From: Cohaesibacter sp.
GTDB taxonomy: Bacteria > Pseudomonadota > Alphaproteobacteria > Rhizobiales > Cohaesibacteraceae
Assembly: GCA_025800145.1 (NCBI GenBank)
Contig: JAOXSH010000116.1
Span: 1 to 39,606 of the forward strand
Length of the DNA: 39,606 bases
Direction: 5' to 3'
Shown: piece by piece, positions 9,764-19,248 of the stretch
How the letters are laid out: each line of letters starts with the position of its first letter
Position numbering within the stretch: the stretch's first letter is position 1
Position numbers and translations under genes: made by a program
Notes under the pieces: model-generated
Seen by the model: only the letters and a program-made list of their open reading frames with translations
Database searches by the model: none
Told to the model about the DNA's origin: nothing

Positions 9764-11086
9764 ATGCGTCTTTCCCGTTATTTTCTGCCCATTTTGAAAG
9801 AAAATCCCAAAGAGGCAGAAATTGTCTCTCATCGCTATATGCTGCGTGCAGGCATGATTCGCCAGCAGCAGGCAGGCATCTATTCCTGGTTGCCTTTGGG
9901 GCTGAAGGTTCTGCGCAAAATTGAACAGATTGTGCGTGAAGAGCAGAACAGAGCCGGGGCGGTTGAATTGCTGATGCCGACCATGCAGCCTGCTGACCTT
10001 TGGAAGGAAAGTGGCCGCTATGATGATTATGGCAAGGAAATGCTGCGCATTGTAGATCGCCATCAGCGCGATATGCTGTTCGGCCCAACTAATGAAGAGA
10101 TGATAACGGATATTTTCCGTTCTTCCGTGAAATCCTATCGCGATTTGCCGCTCAATCTCTATCATATTCAATGGAAATTCCGCGATGAAATTCGCCCGCG
10201 TTTTGGTGTGATGCGTGGCCGCGAATTTTTGATGAAAGACGCCTATAGCTTTGACATGGACGAGGAGAGCGCCCGCAAGGCCTATCATCGGATGTTCGTT
10301 GCCTATTTGCGCACCTTTAAGCGCCTTGGCTTGACAGCCATTCCCATGAAGGCTGATACGGGACCGATTGGCGGCGATCTCAGCCATGAATTTATCATTC
10401 TGGCAGAGACCGGCGAGAGTGAGGTTTTCTGTCACAAGGATTATCTAACCAAGGATATTCCGGGCAATGATGTCGACTTCTCGCAAGATTTGTCAGGCAT
10501 CGTTGAGGACTGGACCAAGGAATATGCTGCGACTGAAGAAATGCATGATGAAGTCGCTTTCAAAGCGGTATCAGAAGAAAACCGCATTGCTGCCCGCGGC
10601 ATTGAGGTGGGCCATATTTTCTATTTTGGCACCAAATATTCCGATGCCATGAATGCCAAGGTAACAGGAGCGGATGGCAAGGATGTGCCCGTTCATATGG
10701 GATCCTACGGCGTTGGCGTGTCCCGTCTTTTGGGTGGCATTATCGAAGCTTGCCATGACGAAAATGGTATCATCTGGCCAAAATCCGTCTCTCCCTTTGA
10801 TATTGGCCTGATCAATATGAAAGCGGGCAATGACGAGACCGATGGCGCATGTGAGCAGATTTATGAGCGCCTTGGAAATGCCGGATTTGACGTGCTTTAT
10901 GATGATCGCTCCGGTCAGGCCGGTGCCAAATTTGCCGGGATGGATCTGATTGGTTTGCCTTGGCAAGTCATCGTTGGGCCACGTGGTCTGAAAAGCAGTG
11001 AAGTGGAAATCAAGGAGCGGGCCACAGGCAAGCGGGAAATGGTTTCCCTTGATGCTGTGGTTGAGCGTATGATTGCAGAGAAGTGA
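9764..11086 (+). CDS. proS: Proline--tRNA ligase, short alphaproteobacterial form
   Basis: Class II aminoacyl-tRNA synthetase charging tRNA-Pro in the cytoplasm. ATG 9764 is preceded by AAGGAAGAAG and gives [19 protein letters not shown], the usual start of this subclass; the longer frame from 9641 lacks support. Motif 2 is visible in [19 protein letters not shown] and motif 3 in [17 protein letters not shown], followed by an anticodon-binding domain ([11 protein letters not shown] through VIVGPRGL). Length is 441 residues, about 130 fewer than E. coli ProS. The spacing between motifs 2 and 3 is too short for the INS editing domain, so clearance of Ala-tRNA-Pro would need a free-standing editing protein. 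Confidence 0.95.
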   Translation: MRLSRYFLPILKENPKEAEIVSHRYMLRAGMIRQQQAGIYSWLPLGLKVLRKIEQIVREEQNRAGAVELLMPTMQPADLWKESGRYDDYGKEMLRIVDRHQRDMLFGPTNEEMITDIFRSSVKSYRDLPLNLYHIQWKFRDEIRPRFGVMRGREFLMKDAYSFDMDEESARKAYHRMFVAYLRTFKRLGLTAIPMKADTGPIGGDLSHEFIILAETGESEVFCHKDYLTKDIPGNDVDFSQDLSGIVEDWTKEYAATEEMHDEVAFKAVSEENRIAARGIEVGHIFYFGTKYSDAMNAKVTGADGKDVPVHMGSYGVGVSRLLGGIIEACHDENGIIWPKSVSPFDIGLINMKAGNDETDGACEQIYERLGNAGFDVLYDDRSGQAGAKFAGMDLIGLPWQVIVGPRGLKSSEVEIKERATGKREMVSLDAVVERMIAEK

Positions 11087-11170
11087 TTCTGATCCGCAAG
11101 TGTGGCAACAGATTTTGGCTTCAGGCGATGCGGGTCGTCTGAAGCTTTTTGATATCAATTGGAGATGTGA

Positions 11171-12439
11171 ATGTCCGCTGAAGAGGCCAAACAGCCGTTC
11201 GCATTGTTTGAATGGATCATGGCATTCCGCTATTTGCGCTCTCGCAGGCGAGAAGCCTTCATTTCCATTATCTCATGGTTATCCTTTTTCGGAATCATGC
11301 TGGGGGTTGCGACCCTGATCATTGTCATGGCGGTGATGAACGGCTTTCGCTCTGAATTGCTGGACAAAATTTTGGGTATCAATGGCCATATGGTCATTCA
11401 ACCGGTTGATTCCGATCTCACAGATTTTGACGCCGTTGCCAAGCGCATAGAAGGAGTGGATGGGGTGACCTATGTCATTCCTTTTGTTGAAGGTCAGACG
11501 CTTGCTTCCGGCTCTGGCGGTGCGGTCGGAGCGCTGGTGCGCGGCATGAGCAAAGATAATCTGGATAAGCTCAAGCTCGTTTCCAGCAATATTTTGCAAG
11601 GCAGTCTGGATCAATTTGACGAGGAAGAGGGGGTCGCAATCGGCTCTCGTCTGGCCCGCTCTCTTGGTGTGGTGGCCGGTGATCGCATCACGCTCATCTC
11701 TCCCAAAGGGGCGGTAACCCCAATGGGTGTAGCCCCGCGTATCAAGGCTTATCCGGTCAAGGCTGTGTTTGAAATCGGCATGTCGGAATATGACGGCACC
11801 TTTGTCTTCATGCCCTTACAACATGCACAGGCCTATTTCAATCAGGATGGCAAGGTCTCGGCGATTGAGGTTTATGTGGAGGATCCTGATTTGGTTGGCG
11901 AAATGCGCCCGGCAGTGGAAGAAGCCTCAGGCCGTTCCATTTTCGTGACCGATTGGCGGTTTCGCAATGTCACATTCTTTTCCGCGCTCGAAGTTGAGAG
12001 AAATTTGATGTTCATCATTCTGACACTGATTATTCTGGTAGCGGCGCTGAACATCATTTCCGGTTTGATCATGCTGGTGAAAGACAAGGGGCATGATATC
12101 GCTATTTTGCGCACCATGGGGGCGACAAGAGCATCAATCATGCGGATTTTTGTCATTACCGGCGCTGCAATTGGCTTTGTAGGAACGATAGCAGGCTTTG
12201 TTTTGGGCTTGATTGTGTGCCTCAATATTGAAAGCATTCGCCAGTTCGTCTCCTATATAACGCGGACGGAATTGTTCAGCCCTGAATTATATTTCCTCTC
12301 TAAATTACCGGCCGATATGGATGTGGGGGAAACGGTGAGCGTTCTGATTATCGCGTTGGTTCTGTCATTCCTTGCTACCCTTTATCCGGCTTGGCGTGCT
12401 GCGACCCTCGACCCTGTGGAGGCGCTGCGCTATGAATGA
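11171..12439 (+). CDS. lolC: Lipoprotein-releasing ABC transporter permease, LolC/E family
   Basis: Inner-membrane permease of the Lol system, which extracts outer-membrane lipoproteins and hands them to the periplasmic carrier LolA. The 422-residue protein has an N-terminal helix (about residues 28-50, [20 protein letters not shown]), a periplasmic domain of about 220 residues, and three C-terminal helices around residues 275-400. It ends in the MacB/FtsX-type motif [17 protein letters not shown] site 7 bases upstream supports the ATG. It overlaps the ATPase gene by 8 bases. Only one permease gene is present, so the complex probably uses two copies (LolF-like) rather than a LolC/LolE pair. 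Confidence 0.9.
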   Translation: MSAEEAKQPFALFEWIMAFRYLRSRRREAFISIISWLSFFGIMLGVATLIIVMAVMNGFRSELLDKILGINGHMVIQPVDSDLTDFDAVAKRIEGVDGVTYVIPFVEGQTLASGSGGAVGALVRGMSKDNLDKLKLVSSNILQGSLDQFDEEEGVAIGSRLARSLGVVAGDRITLISPKGAVTPMGVAPRIKAYPVKAVFEIGMSEYDGTFVFMPLQHAQAYFNQDGKVSAIEVYVEDPDLVGEMRPAVEEASGRSIFVTDWRFRNVTFFSALEVERNLMFIILTLIILVAALNIISGLIMLVKDKGHDIAILRTMGATRASIMRIFVITGAAIGFVGTIAGFVLGLIVCLNIESIRQFVSYITRTELFSPELYFLSKLPADMDVGETVSVLIIALVLSFLATLYPAWRAATLDPVEALRYE

Positions 12440-13187
12440 TGTACCAGTTGAAGAATTTCTCTCTGCTGCGGCTGGACCATCTGGGATGGAAGAACACGGC
12501 CTTGTTGCCAGTGATGAATTGCTGGTTCTGCGCGATGTTCAACGCCATTATGTGCAGGCGGATAATGAATTGCCTGTCTTGATTGGAGCAAACCTGACGG
12601 TCAAATCCGGCGAAATGGTTGCTTTGGTGGCGCCGTCCGGGGCTGGCAAATCAACGCTTTTGCATGTGGCGGGATTGCTGGAGCGCCCCAATGGCGGAGA
12701 GGTTTATATCGCAGGCAAACCACAAAGCAGTGCAGCGGATCGCGAACGCACAATGACGCGCCGCGATGAGATTGGATTTGTTTATCAATTCCATCATTTG
12801 CTGGCGGAATTTTCTGCTCTTGAAAATGTGGTTTTGCCGCAATTGATCCGAGGGGAAAATAAAGCGGAAGCCGAGAGCAGGGCGTTGGAATTGTTGAAAT
12901 ATATGCGCGTTGATCATCGTGCGCAGCATAGACCGGCGGAATTGTCGGGTGGCGAACAACAAAGGGTAGCAATTGCGCGCGCCATGGCCAATGGACCTCG
13001 CGTCTTGTTGGCAGATGAACCAACAGGCAATCTGGATTCCACGACGTCTGACTATGTTTTCAAGGCGCTCAATTCTCTGGTTAAGCAATCGGGCATTGCG
13101 GCTTTGGTCGCGACGCATAATCTGTTTCTTGCAGAACGCATGGACCGACAGATTACGCTTGTCGATGGCAAGGTGGTGGAAATTTGA
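12432..13187 (+). CDS. lolD: Lipoprotein-releasing system ATP-binding protein
   Basis: ATPase of the Lol lipoprotein-release transporter, acting at the cytoplasmic face of the inner membrane with the upstream permease. Walker A is APSGAGKST at residues 67-75, the ABC signature is [15 protein letters not shown], and Walker B is [12 protein letters not shown], followed by the switch histidine in VATHN. The 251-residue protein has about 28 extra residues before the ABC core. The start at 12432 overlaps the permease stop by 8 bases; earlier in-frame codons lie inside that gene. A terminator follows within 30 bases, closing the proS-lolC-lolD group. Confidence 0.94.
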   Translation: MNDVPVEEFLSAAAGPSGMEEHGLVASDELLVLRDVQRHYVQADNELPVLIGANLTVKSGEMVALVAPSGAGKSTLLHVAGLLERPNGGEVYIAGKPQSSAADRERTMTRRDEIGFVYQFHHLLAEFSALENVVLPQLIRGENKAEAESRALELLKYMRVDHRAQHRPAELSGGEQQRVAIARAMANGPRVLLADEPTGNLDSTTSDYVFKALNSLVKQSGIAALVATHNLFLAERMDRQITLVDGKVVEI

Positions 13188-13214
13188 TCTGTTTCGCCTA
13201 AACTATTTGAATGC

Positions 13215-13257
13215 AAAGCCCTGTCATTTTGCTTGATGACGGGGCTTTTTGTTTTTA
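13215..13257 (+). terminator. Intrinsic terminator after lolD
   Basis: A 13-base stem (AAAGCCCTGTCAT with ATGACGGGGCTTT, one wobble pair) closes an 8-base loop and runs into TTTTT and further T-rich sequence. Confidence 0.88.
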
Positions 13258-13321
13258 TTTTGTTCTTATTTTATTGTTTTTATTATGGTTTATTTTTTCG
13301 CGAAAATAGCAATAAAAATGC

Positions 13322-13350
13322 TTGAAAATAGAACAAAATATATACATAAT
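13322..13350 (+). promoter_or_regulatory. Sigma-70-type promoter for the 31-residue peptide
   Basis: TTGAAA (13322-13327) and CATAAT (13345-13350) are separated by 17 bases, a near-ideal spacing, within an AT-rich stretch just past the lolD terminator. Transcription would begin near 13357, about 27 bases before the small gene's ATG. It may also drive dnaE. Confidence 0.55.
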
Positions 13351-13383
13351 AAGATCAAACAAAGAACTTTTAGAGGTGTAAGT

Positions 13384-13479
13384 ATGATTATTCGTGATGT
13401 TCTGGCTCTTGGTTCCCTGATAACATTTATGTCTATGCTTAGTCTTTGGACCGAGATTTTGACCCGATTGTCCAGTTAG
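13384..13479 (+). CDS. Small single-helix membrane peptide, 31 residues
   Basis: Not recognised as a named family. The product is 31 residues: a short basic start (MIIRD), one hydrophobic helix (VLALGSLITFMSMLSLWTEIL) and a TRLSS tail, the shape of a bacterial small membrane protein. Support comes from context: AGAGG lies 7 bases before the ATG, and a TTGAAA-17-CATAAT promoter lies 34 bases upstream, between a terminator and dnaE. A longer in-frame reading from 13249 begins within the terminator's T-rich tail, has unusual AT-rich composition and probably is not translated. The helix would sit in the inner membrane, and the function is unknown. Confidence 0.55.
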   Translation: MIIRDVLALGSLITFMSMLSLWTEILTRLSS

Positions 13480-13609
13480 GGGCATCTTTGTTTGCGCTGA
13501 TGTGAATGTCTTTCACTATGTGTGAAAACAGGGGGCAATGAAGCGACTGGACTTGGCGTTTTCATGCAGGACTTTTAAACTGCATATTCGCTTAGGAAAG
13601 GGTGGCTTT

Positions 13610-16600
13610 ATGGCTGAGTTGAACGCAGATCTGAAATTCATTCACTTGCATGTGCACTCGGCCTATTCCTTGTTAGAGGGGGCCTTGCCGGTTGGTAAAT
13701 TGATCAAGCAGGCTGTCAAAGCCAATATGCCCGCAGTCGCCATGACCGATACCCGCAACTTGTTTGGGGCGCTGGAATTTTCGCAAAAAGCGGTTGGGGA
13801 AGGGTTGCAACCTATTCTTGGTTGTCAGGTGGATGTTGATTTTTGTGATGCAGCACAGGCTGAAACTGCAAATACAAAATTGCCATCCATGCTCTTCATC
13901 GGTATGAGCGATCAGGGATGGTCCAATCTGGTGCGCTTGGTCAGCCGTTCTTTTCTCACCTCTCACGATGATGCCGATCCGCATGTAACAATTGAAGATG
14001 TTCGGAACTATTCCGAAGGGGTGATCTGTCTGACCGGTGGCGGCAACGGGCCGATTGACGGACCGCTTGTGCATCATCATACTAATAATGCCGCACAGCG
14101 ATTGTCGCTTTTGAAAGAAATGTTTGGGGACCGTCTCTATGTGGAGCTGATGCGCCATGGTTTGCCAGATGAACATATTGTAGAGCCACAATTGCTGGAC
14201 TTGGCCTATAATATGGACATCCCGCTTGTTGCGACCAATGATGTCTATTTTCCTGAGCGAGAAGATTTTGAAGCCCATGATGCTTTGATAGCCATTGCCG
14301 AGGGCAAGGTTCTGGTCATGGATGATCGGCGGCGTTTGACACCAGAGCATTATTTCAAATCTCAGGATGAAATGGCCGAGCTTTTCTCTGATTTGCCAGA
14401 AGCACTGGAGAATAGCATCGAGATTGCCCGGCGCTGTCATGCAAGGGCGCGCACAATCAATCCTATTTTGCCGCGCTTTGCCGGGGCTGATGCAGACCCG
14501 CAAGAAGCCGAGCGTCATGAGGCGGCTGAATTGCGCAGACAGGCGGAAGAGGGATTGAGACACCGCATAGATATTCATGGCATAGCGCCAGATATGGTGG
14601 AACAGGATTATTGGGACCGATTGAAATTTGAGCTCGATATCATCGAGAATATGAAATTCCCCGGCTATTTTCTCATCGTTGCCGATTTTATCAAATGGGC
14701 CAAAGACCAGAATATTCCGGTCGGACCGGGCCGTGGCTCCGGTGCCGGGTCACTGGTGGCCTATTCCCTGACGATCACAGATTTGGATCCCTTGCGCTTT
14801 GCCCTTCTGTTTGAGCGTTTTTTGAATCCTGAGCGCGTTTCCATGCCGGATTTCGATATCGATTTTTGTCAGGATCGCCGCGAAGAAGTCATTCTCTATG
14901 TTCAGCAAAAATATGGTCGCGATAATGTTGGGCAGATTATCACATATGGAACATTGCAAGCCCGCGCTGTGCTGCGAGATGTTGGCCGCGTTTTGCAAAT
15001 GCCATTTGGCCAGGTGGATAAACTTTGCAAAATGGTGCCCATGAAAGGGGCGGTTTCTGTTTCCCTGCCAGAAGCGCTGGAGCAAGAACCGCGTTTGATG
15101 GATGCGCGCAAAGAAGAGGAAATCGTCGATCGCCTCATCAATATGTCCTTGAAGTTGGAAGGGTTATATCGCCATGCTTCGACCCATGCCGCAGGTATTG
15201 TGATTGGGGATCGCTCGCTCGACAAGCTCGTGCCCATGTATCGCGATCCGCGCTCCGATATGCCGGTTACTCAATATAATATGAAATGGGTTGAGCAGGC
15301 AGGGCTGGTGAAATTCGACTTTTTGGGTCTGAAAACCCTGACCGTTCTGGATACAGCGGTTCGTTTTGTCAAACAACGTGATATCGATATCAATCTTGCT
15401 GAAATCCCGATTGATGACAAGCCTTCTTATGAAATTTTGGCCAAAGGTGAGACGGTCGGGGTCTTCCAGTTGGAATCCATGGGGATGCGCAAGGCGCTTC
15501 TAGATATGCAACCCGATCAGTTCGAAGATATCATCGCGATTGTGGCCCTCTATCGTCCGGGGCCAATGGCCAATATCCCGGTTTATTGCGCCCGAAAACG
15601 TGGGGACGAAAAGTCCGACTATATGCATGATTTGCTGGAGCCGATTTTGAAAGAAACCTATGGCATTATCATCTATCAGGAACAGGTGATGCAGATTGCC
15701 CAGATCCTGTCTGGTTATTCGCTCGGGGAAGCGGATATGCTGCGTCGTGCCATGGGTAAAAAAATCCGCGAGGAGATGGAAAAACAAAGGGTGCGCTTTT
15801 GTGATGGGGCAGAAGAGCGGGGCGTGAGCCGGGAGCAGGCATCAGAAATTTATGATCTTGTGGCCAAATTTGCCGATTATGGATTTAACAAATCCCACGC
15901 GGCAGCCTATGCGCTTGTGGCTTATCAAACGGCTTATATGAAAGCCAATTATCCGGTGGAATTTCTGGCCGCGATTATGACGCTGGATATGAATAATACG
16001 GATAAATTGTCAGAATTTCGCCGCGATGCCATCCGTCTGGGGATTGAGGTGCGTCCGCCATCCATTAATGAATCCGGTGTCGAATTTGTGGTCAAGGATG
16101 GGGCTATCATTTATTCCATGGCGGCCATCAAAGGCGTTGGGCAACCGGCTGCCGAGCATGTTATGGAGGTGCGTGGCGAAAAACCTTTCAAGGATTTGGC
16201 CGATTTTGCCAAGCGGATCAGCCCGCGTGTCCTGAATAAGCGCACCATCGAAAATCTGGCGGCGGCTGGTACATTCGATTGCCTCAATCCAAACCGGGCG
16301 CAGGTGGTTGCATCCATTGATGTGATTATGGGCGAAGCCTCGCGCGCCAGTCAAAATGCGTCTTCGGGGCAGGGCGATATTTTCGGCACTGCCGATATTG
16401 AAGTTGCCCCTCTGATTCTCCCGGATATGCGCCCTTGGACCAATGAAGAGAAATTGCAGCGCGAATATAGCGCCGTTGGCTTCTATCTGTCCGCGCATCC
16501 GCTGGATGATTATATCGCCGTTTTGGAAGAAAAACGTATTCAGCTTTGGCAGTCCTTTGAAAATGCGGTCAAGCAAGGGGCCAGCGCAGGTCGCTTGGCG

Positions 16601-17062
16601 GGCACCATCACAGGCCGTCAGGAGCGCAAAACCAAAACCGGCAATCGTATGGGGATTATCAATATTTCTGATCCAACCGGTCAATATGAGGCGGTGTTGT
16701 TTTCTGAGGCTTTGCATCGTTTCAGGGATATGCTGGAACCGGGGAAAACCGTTATTTTGGAAGTGGGCGCCGATGAAAGACCAGAAGGTGTTTCTGTGCG
16801 CATCAACAATGTGCGCCCGCTTGATGGCGGGGGCTTGCAAAAGAATATGCGTGTTTTTGTGCGTGACGAACAACCTCTCGCATCCCTGCGCAAGCAATTG
16901 GATGAGCGGGGCGATGGGGATGTTTCTGTCATCGTGATGATTGATGAGGGGGAATGCGAAGTTGAAATGCGCCTTAAAGGCACCTTCTATGTCTCCAATG
17001 AAGTGGGGCGTGCTTTGAAAGCCATTCCCGGTATTGTCGATGTTCAGGTGGGGAGTTTTTAG
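13610..17062 (+). CDS. dnaE: DNA polymerase III subunit alpha
   Basis: Catalytic subunit of the replicative DNA polymerase III holoenzyme. The PHP domain is at the N-terminus (FIHLHVHSAYSLLEGALPVG, residues 12-31). The palm catalytic region carries GPGRGSGAGSLVAYSL and PDFDIDF at residues 413-419, giving two catalytic aspartates (416, 418), and the third is in VKFDFLGLKTL (Asp570). A tandem helix-hairpin-helix region follows, and an OB-fold lies near residues 990-1070. ATG 13610, with AGGAAAGG upstream, gives 1150 residues, the standard length for DnaE1; the frame extends back to 13538 without a ribosome site. The gene stands alone, with terminators or gaps on both sides. Confidence 0.97.
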   Translation: MAELNADLKFIHLHVHSAYSLLEGALPVGKLIKQAVKANMPAVAMTDTRNLFGALEFSQKAVGEGLQPILGCQVDVDFCDAAQAETANTKLPSMLFIGMSDQGWSNLVRLVSRSFLTSHDDADPHVTIEDVRNYSEGVICLTGGGNGPIDGPLVHHHTNNAAQRLSLLKEMFGDRLYVELMRHGLPDEHIVEPQLLDLAYNMDIPLVATNDVYFPEREDFEAHDALIAIAEGKVLVMDDRRRLTPEHYFKSQDEMAELFSDLPEALENSIEIARRCHARARTINPILPRFAGADADPQEAERHEAAELRRQAEEGLRHRIDIHGIAPDMVEQDYWDRLKFELDIIENMKFPGYFLIVADFIKWAKDQNIPVGPGRGSGAGSLVAYSLTITDLDPLRFALLFERFLNPERVSMPDFDIDFCQDRREEVILYVQQKYGRDNVGQIITYGTLQARAVLRDVGRVLQMPFGQVDKLCKMVPMKGAVSVSLPEALEQEPRLMDARKEEEIVDRLINMSLKLEGLYRHASTHAAGIVIGDRSLDKLVPMYRDPRSDMPVTQYNMKWVEQAGLVKFDFLGLKTLTVLDTAVRFVKQRDIDINLAEIPIDDKPSYEILAKGETVGVFQLESMGMRKALLDMQPDQFEDIIAIVALYRPGPMANIPVYCARKRGDEKSDYMHDLLEPILKETYGIIIYQEQVMQIAQILSGYSLGEADMLRRAMGKKIREEMEKQRVRFCDGAEERGVSREQASEIYDLVAKFADYGFNKSHAAAYALVAYQTAYMKANYPVEFLAAIMTLDMNNTDKLSEFRRDAIRLGIEVRPPSINESGVEFVVKDGAIIYSMAAIKGVGQPAAEHVMEVRGEKPFKDLADFAKRISPRVLNKRTIENLAAAGTFDCLNPNRAQVVASIDVIMGEASRASQNASSGQGDIFGTADIEVAPLILPDMRPWTNEEKLQREYSAVGFYLSAHPLDDYIAVLEEKRIQLWQSFENAVKQGASAGRLAGTITGRQERKTKTGNRMGIINISDPTGQYEAVLFSEALHRFRDMLEPGKTVILEVGADERPEGVSVRINNVRPLDGGGLQKNMRVFVRDEQPLASLRKQLDERGDGDVSVIVMIDEGECEVEMRLKGTFYVSNEVGRALKAIPGIVDVQVGSF

Positions 17063-17143
17063 GTTTCTTGCTGATTTTCTGTGCGAATGTCGATCAAATC
17101 AATGATTAAGGCTCGTCTTGCCTGTCTGCTGTTTTATTCTCAC

Positions 17144-17171
17144 TTGCATTGCGACGGAAAGCTGGTATAAA
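17144..17171 (+). promoter_or_regulatory. Sigma-70-type promoter of rpsB-tsf
   Basis: TTGCAT (17144-17149) and TATAAA (17166-17171) are 16 bases apart, about 115 bases before rpsB, in the first non-coding stretch after dnaE. The match is strong and fits the expected high expression of ribosomal protein S2. Confidence 0.65.
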
Positions 17172-17187
17172 GCGCCTCGAATCCACA

Positions 17188-17256
17188 TGCGGGATCGGGT
17201 AGTTGCTGGAGAAATGGCCTCTATCCATCCGGTGCCCAATTTGGCCACTTCCCGCA
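17188..17256 (+). promoter_or_regulatory. Structured rpsB leader
   Basis: Between the promoter and the rpsB ribosome site, TGCGGGA (17188-17194) pairs perfectly with TCCCGCA (17250-17256), with a possible inner stem of TGGCC (from 17215) with GGCCA. Leaders of rpsB are known autoregulatory sites for protein S2 in other bacteria; whether this leader acts in that way is inference. Confidence 0.4.
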
Positions 17257-17285
17257 GAGGTTAAACCGGTAAAAGGATAAAAGAC

Positions 17286-18086
17286 ATGGCTCTTCCTGAA
17301 GTTTCCATGCGTTCCCTGCTTGAAGCAGGTGTGCATTTTGGTCACCAGACCCACCGTTGGAACCCGAAAATGGGTAAATATATCTTCGGTGCTCGCAACA
17401 ACATTCATATCATTGATCTGTCCCAGACTGTTCCTTTGATGAATGAAGCGCTGAAAGCTGTCTCTGATACGGTTGCTCGTGGTGGCCGTGTTCTGATCGT
17501 TGGCACCAAGCGTCAGGCGTCTGCTCCTGTTGCTGAAGCTGCAAAATCTTGTGCGCAATATTATGTGAATTCCCGCTGGTTGGGCGGTATGCTCACCAAC
17601 TGGAAAACCATCACACAGTCCATCCAGCGTTTGCGTAAACTGGACGAAATTCTTGAAAATGAAGGCAAAGGGTTCACCAAAAAAGAAACCCTGACCCTGA
17701 CCCGTGAGCGTGATAAGCTTGAGCGTGCTCTTGGTGGTATCAAGGATATGGGCGGTGTTCCTGATCTGATTTTTGTCATTGATACCAACAAGGAAACCAT
17801 CGCGATCAATGAAGCGCGCCGCCTGAATATTCCTGTGGCTGCGATTGTTGATACCAATAGTGACCCAGATGGTATTGATTTCCCTGTTCCTGGCAACGAC
17901 GATGCGTCTCGCGCTCTGTCTCTCTATTGCGATCTGATCGTTGGCGCTGCCATTGATGGCATCTCTCGTGCCGAGGGTGATGCTGGTGTTGATCTTGGCG
18001 AATCTGAAGAAGGTTTGCTGGAGCCTGCACTGGATGATGCCGGTGAAGGCGAAGAAGCTGCTGCTGAAGAAGCTTCTGCTGAATAA
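17286..18086 (+). CDS. rpsB: 30S ribosomal protein S2
   Basis: Small-subunit ribosomal protein on the back of the 30S head-body junction, needed for S1 binding and mRNA recruitment. The N-terminal signature [20 protein letters not shown] (residues 8-27) and the segments [26 protein letters not shown] and [12 protein letters not shown] are diagnostic. The first 225 residues match the usual protein; an acidic tail (residues 235-266, many Glu and Ala) is extra. AAAAGGATAAAAG lies just before the ATG. It is followed 97 bases later by tsf, the conserved order, with a hairpin between them. Confidence 0.98.
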   Translation: MALPEVSMRSLLEAGVHFGHQTHRWNPKMGKYIFGARNNIHIIDLSQTVPLMNEALKAVSDTVARGGRVLIVGTKRQASAPVAEAAKSCAQYYVNSRWLGGMLTNWKTITQSIQRLRKLDEILENEGKGFTKKETLTLTRERDKLERALGGIKDMGGVPDLIFVIDTNKETIAINEARRLNIPVAAIVDTNSDPDGIDFPVPGNDDASRALSLYCDLIVGAAIDGISRAEGDAGVDLGESEEGLLEPALDDAGEGEEAAAEEASAE

Positions 18087-18124
18087 GACAAAAAAGGGTG
18101 AAATTTTGCCCTGTTATGACAATG

Positions 18125-18150
18125 GCCGCCCTGCAATTGTGTCGGGCGGC
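18125..18150 (+). promoter_or_regulatory. Intergenic hairpin between rpsB and tsf
   Basis: GCCGCCC (18125-18131) pairs perfectly with GGGCGGC (18144-18150) around a 12-base loop. No clean T-run follows, so it is more likely a processing site, stability element or partial attenuator than a full terminator. Confidence 0.5.
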
Positions 18151-18183
18151 TTCTGGCTTGTTTGAAAAGGACGTGAGGCTGCA

Positions 18184-19107
18184 ATGGCGATTACAGCATC
18201 AATGGTAAAAGAACTGCGTGAGACTTCTGGCGCAGGTATGATGGACTGCAAGAAGGCTCTTGCTGAAAATGATGGCAACATGGAAGCAGCAATCGATTGG
18301 TTGCGCACCAAAGGTTTGTCCAAGGCTGCTAAAAAGTCTGGCCGCGTTGCTGCTGAAGGTCTGATTGCTCTGTCTGGCGCTGGTAACAAAGCGGCCATGG
18401 TAGAAGTCAATGCAGAAACCGATTTCGTTTCCCGTAACGAACAATTCCAGGATCTGGCGCGCAACATTGCTGGCGTTGCTATTTCTGCCGGTTCTGACGT
18501 CGATGCTATTCTGGCCGCTGACTATCCGGGCGGTGCGTCTGTTGCAGAGACCATCACCAATGCTGTTGCAACCATTGGCGAGAATATGAATTTGCGTCGT
18601 GGTGTTGTGCTAGGCGTAGAAAAAGGCGCTGTTGCCTCTTACGTTCATAACGCAACTGCCGCTGGCCTTGGTCGTCTTGGTGTTCTGGTTGCTCTGGAAT
18701 CTGAAGGCGATGCCGCAGCTCTTGAAGCATTGGGTAAGCAAATTGCCATGCATGTTGCAGCAACCAACCCACTGGTAGCAACTGTTGATGAGATTGATGC
18801 AGCGACGCTTGAGCGCGAAAAAGCTGTTTTCTCCAAGCAATCACGCGAATCTGGCAAGCCTGACAACATCATTGAAAAGATGCTTGAAAATCGTTTGCGC
18901 AAATTCTACGAAGAAGTCGTGCTTCTGAAGCAGACTTTTGTTATCGATGGTAAAAATACCGTTGAGCAGGCCATCAAAAATGCTGAAGGCTCTGTTGGCG
19001 CACCAATCAAACGTGTTAGTTTTGCCCGCTTTGCGCTGGGTGAAGGTATCGAGAAAAAAGAAGAAGATTTTGCAGCTGAAGTTGCAGCCGCCAGTGGTCA
19101 GGCTTAA
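18184..19107 (+). CDS. tsf: Elongation factor Ts
   Basis: Guanine-nucleotide exchange factor that regenerates EF-Tu-GTP. The N-terminal UBA-like module ([20 protein letters not shown]) and the core motif [17 protein letters not shown], which contacts the EF-Tu nucleotide site, are both present. It also has the C-terminal helical part ([20 protein letters not shown]). The 307-residue length is normal for proteobacterial EF-Ts. A GAGG site precedes the ATG. It lies in the usual order with rpsB, pyrH and frr. Confidence 0.98.
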   Translation: MAITASMVKELRETSGAGMMDCKKALAENDGNMEAAIDWLRTKGLSKAAKKSGRVAAEGLIALSGAGNKAAMVEVNAETDFVSRNEQFQDLARNIAGVAISAGSDVDAILAADYPGGASVAETITNAVATIGENMNLRRGVVLGVEKGAVASYVHNATAAGLGRLGVLVALESEGDAAALEALGKQIAMHVAATNPLVATVDEIDAATLEREKAVFSKQSRESGKPDNIIEKMLENRLRKFYEEVVLLKQTFVIDGKNTVEQAIKNAEGSVGAPIKRVSFARFALGEGIEKKEEDFAAEVAAASGQA

Positions 19108-19155
19108 GGCTTGTCTGCTCACCCCTTTGATATGGGGTTGAAATCTTGAAAAACC

Positions 19156-19187
19156 AAGGGCGTTGGGGATGACGAACCGACGCCCTT
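19156..19187 (+). promoter_or_regulatory. Hairpin between tsf and pyrH
   Basis: An 11-base stem, AAGGGCGTTGG (19156-19166) with CCGACGCCCTT (19177-19187, one G-U pair), encloses a 10-base loop. No T-run follows, so a terminator is unlikely; an mRNA processing or stability role separating tsf from pyrH is possible. Confidence 0.5.
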
Positions 19188-19248
19188 CGTGTATGCAAGA
19201 GCAACTCTTCATCCTTTGGGCATTCTAAAAATCGGCAAGGATTGCGAA

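Noticed and set aside
13249..13383. N-terminal extension of the small peptide to 76 residues
   Set aside because: The upstream start lies in the lolD terminator tail and before the visible promoter, so it would not be on the same transcript.
13399..13416. A possible LexA-type site (two GTTC boxes) before dnaE
   Set aside because: The boxes are 9 bases apart rather than the 7 expected for the alphaproteobacterial SOS box, and they lie inside the small peptide's coding sequence.
13673..14578. A 301-residue minus-strand reading frame opposite dnaE
   Set aside because: It lies opposite the PHP domain of DnaE, has no recognisable motif, and its length follows from codon bias of the real gene.
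16010..16897. A 295-residue minus-strand reading frame opposite the dnaE 3' half
   Set aside because: Same reason: it mirrors the DnaE coding frame and shows no motif or ribosome site.
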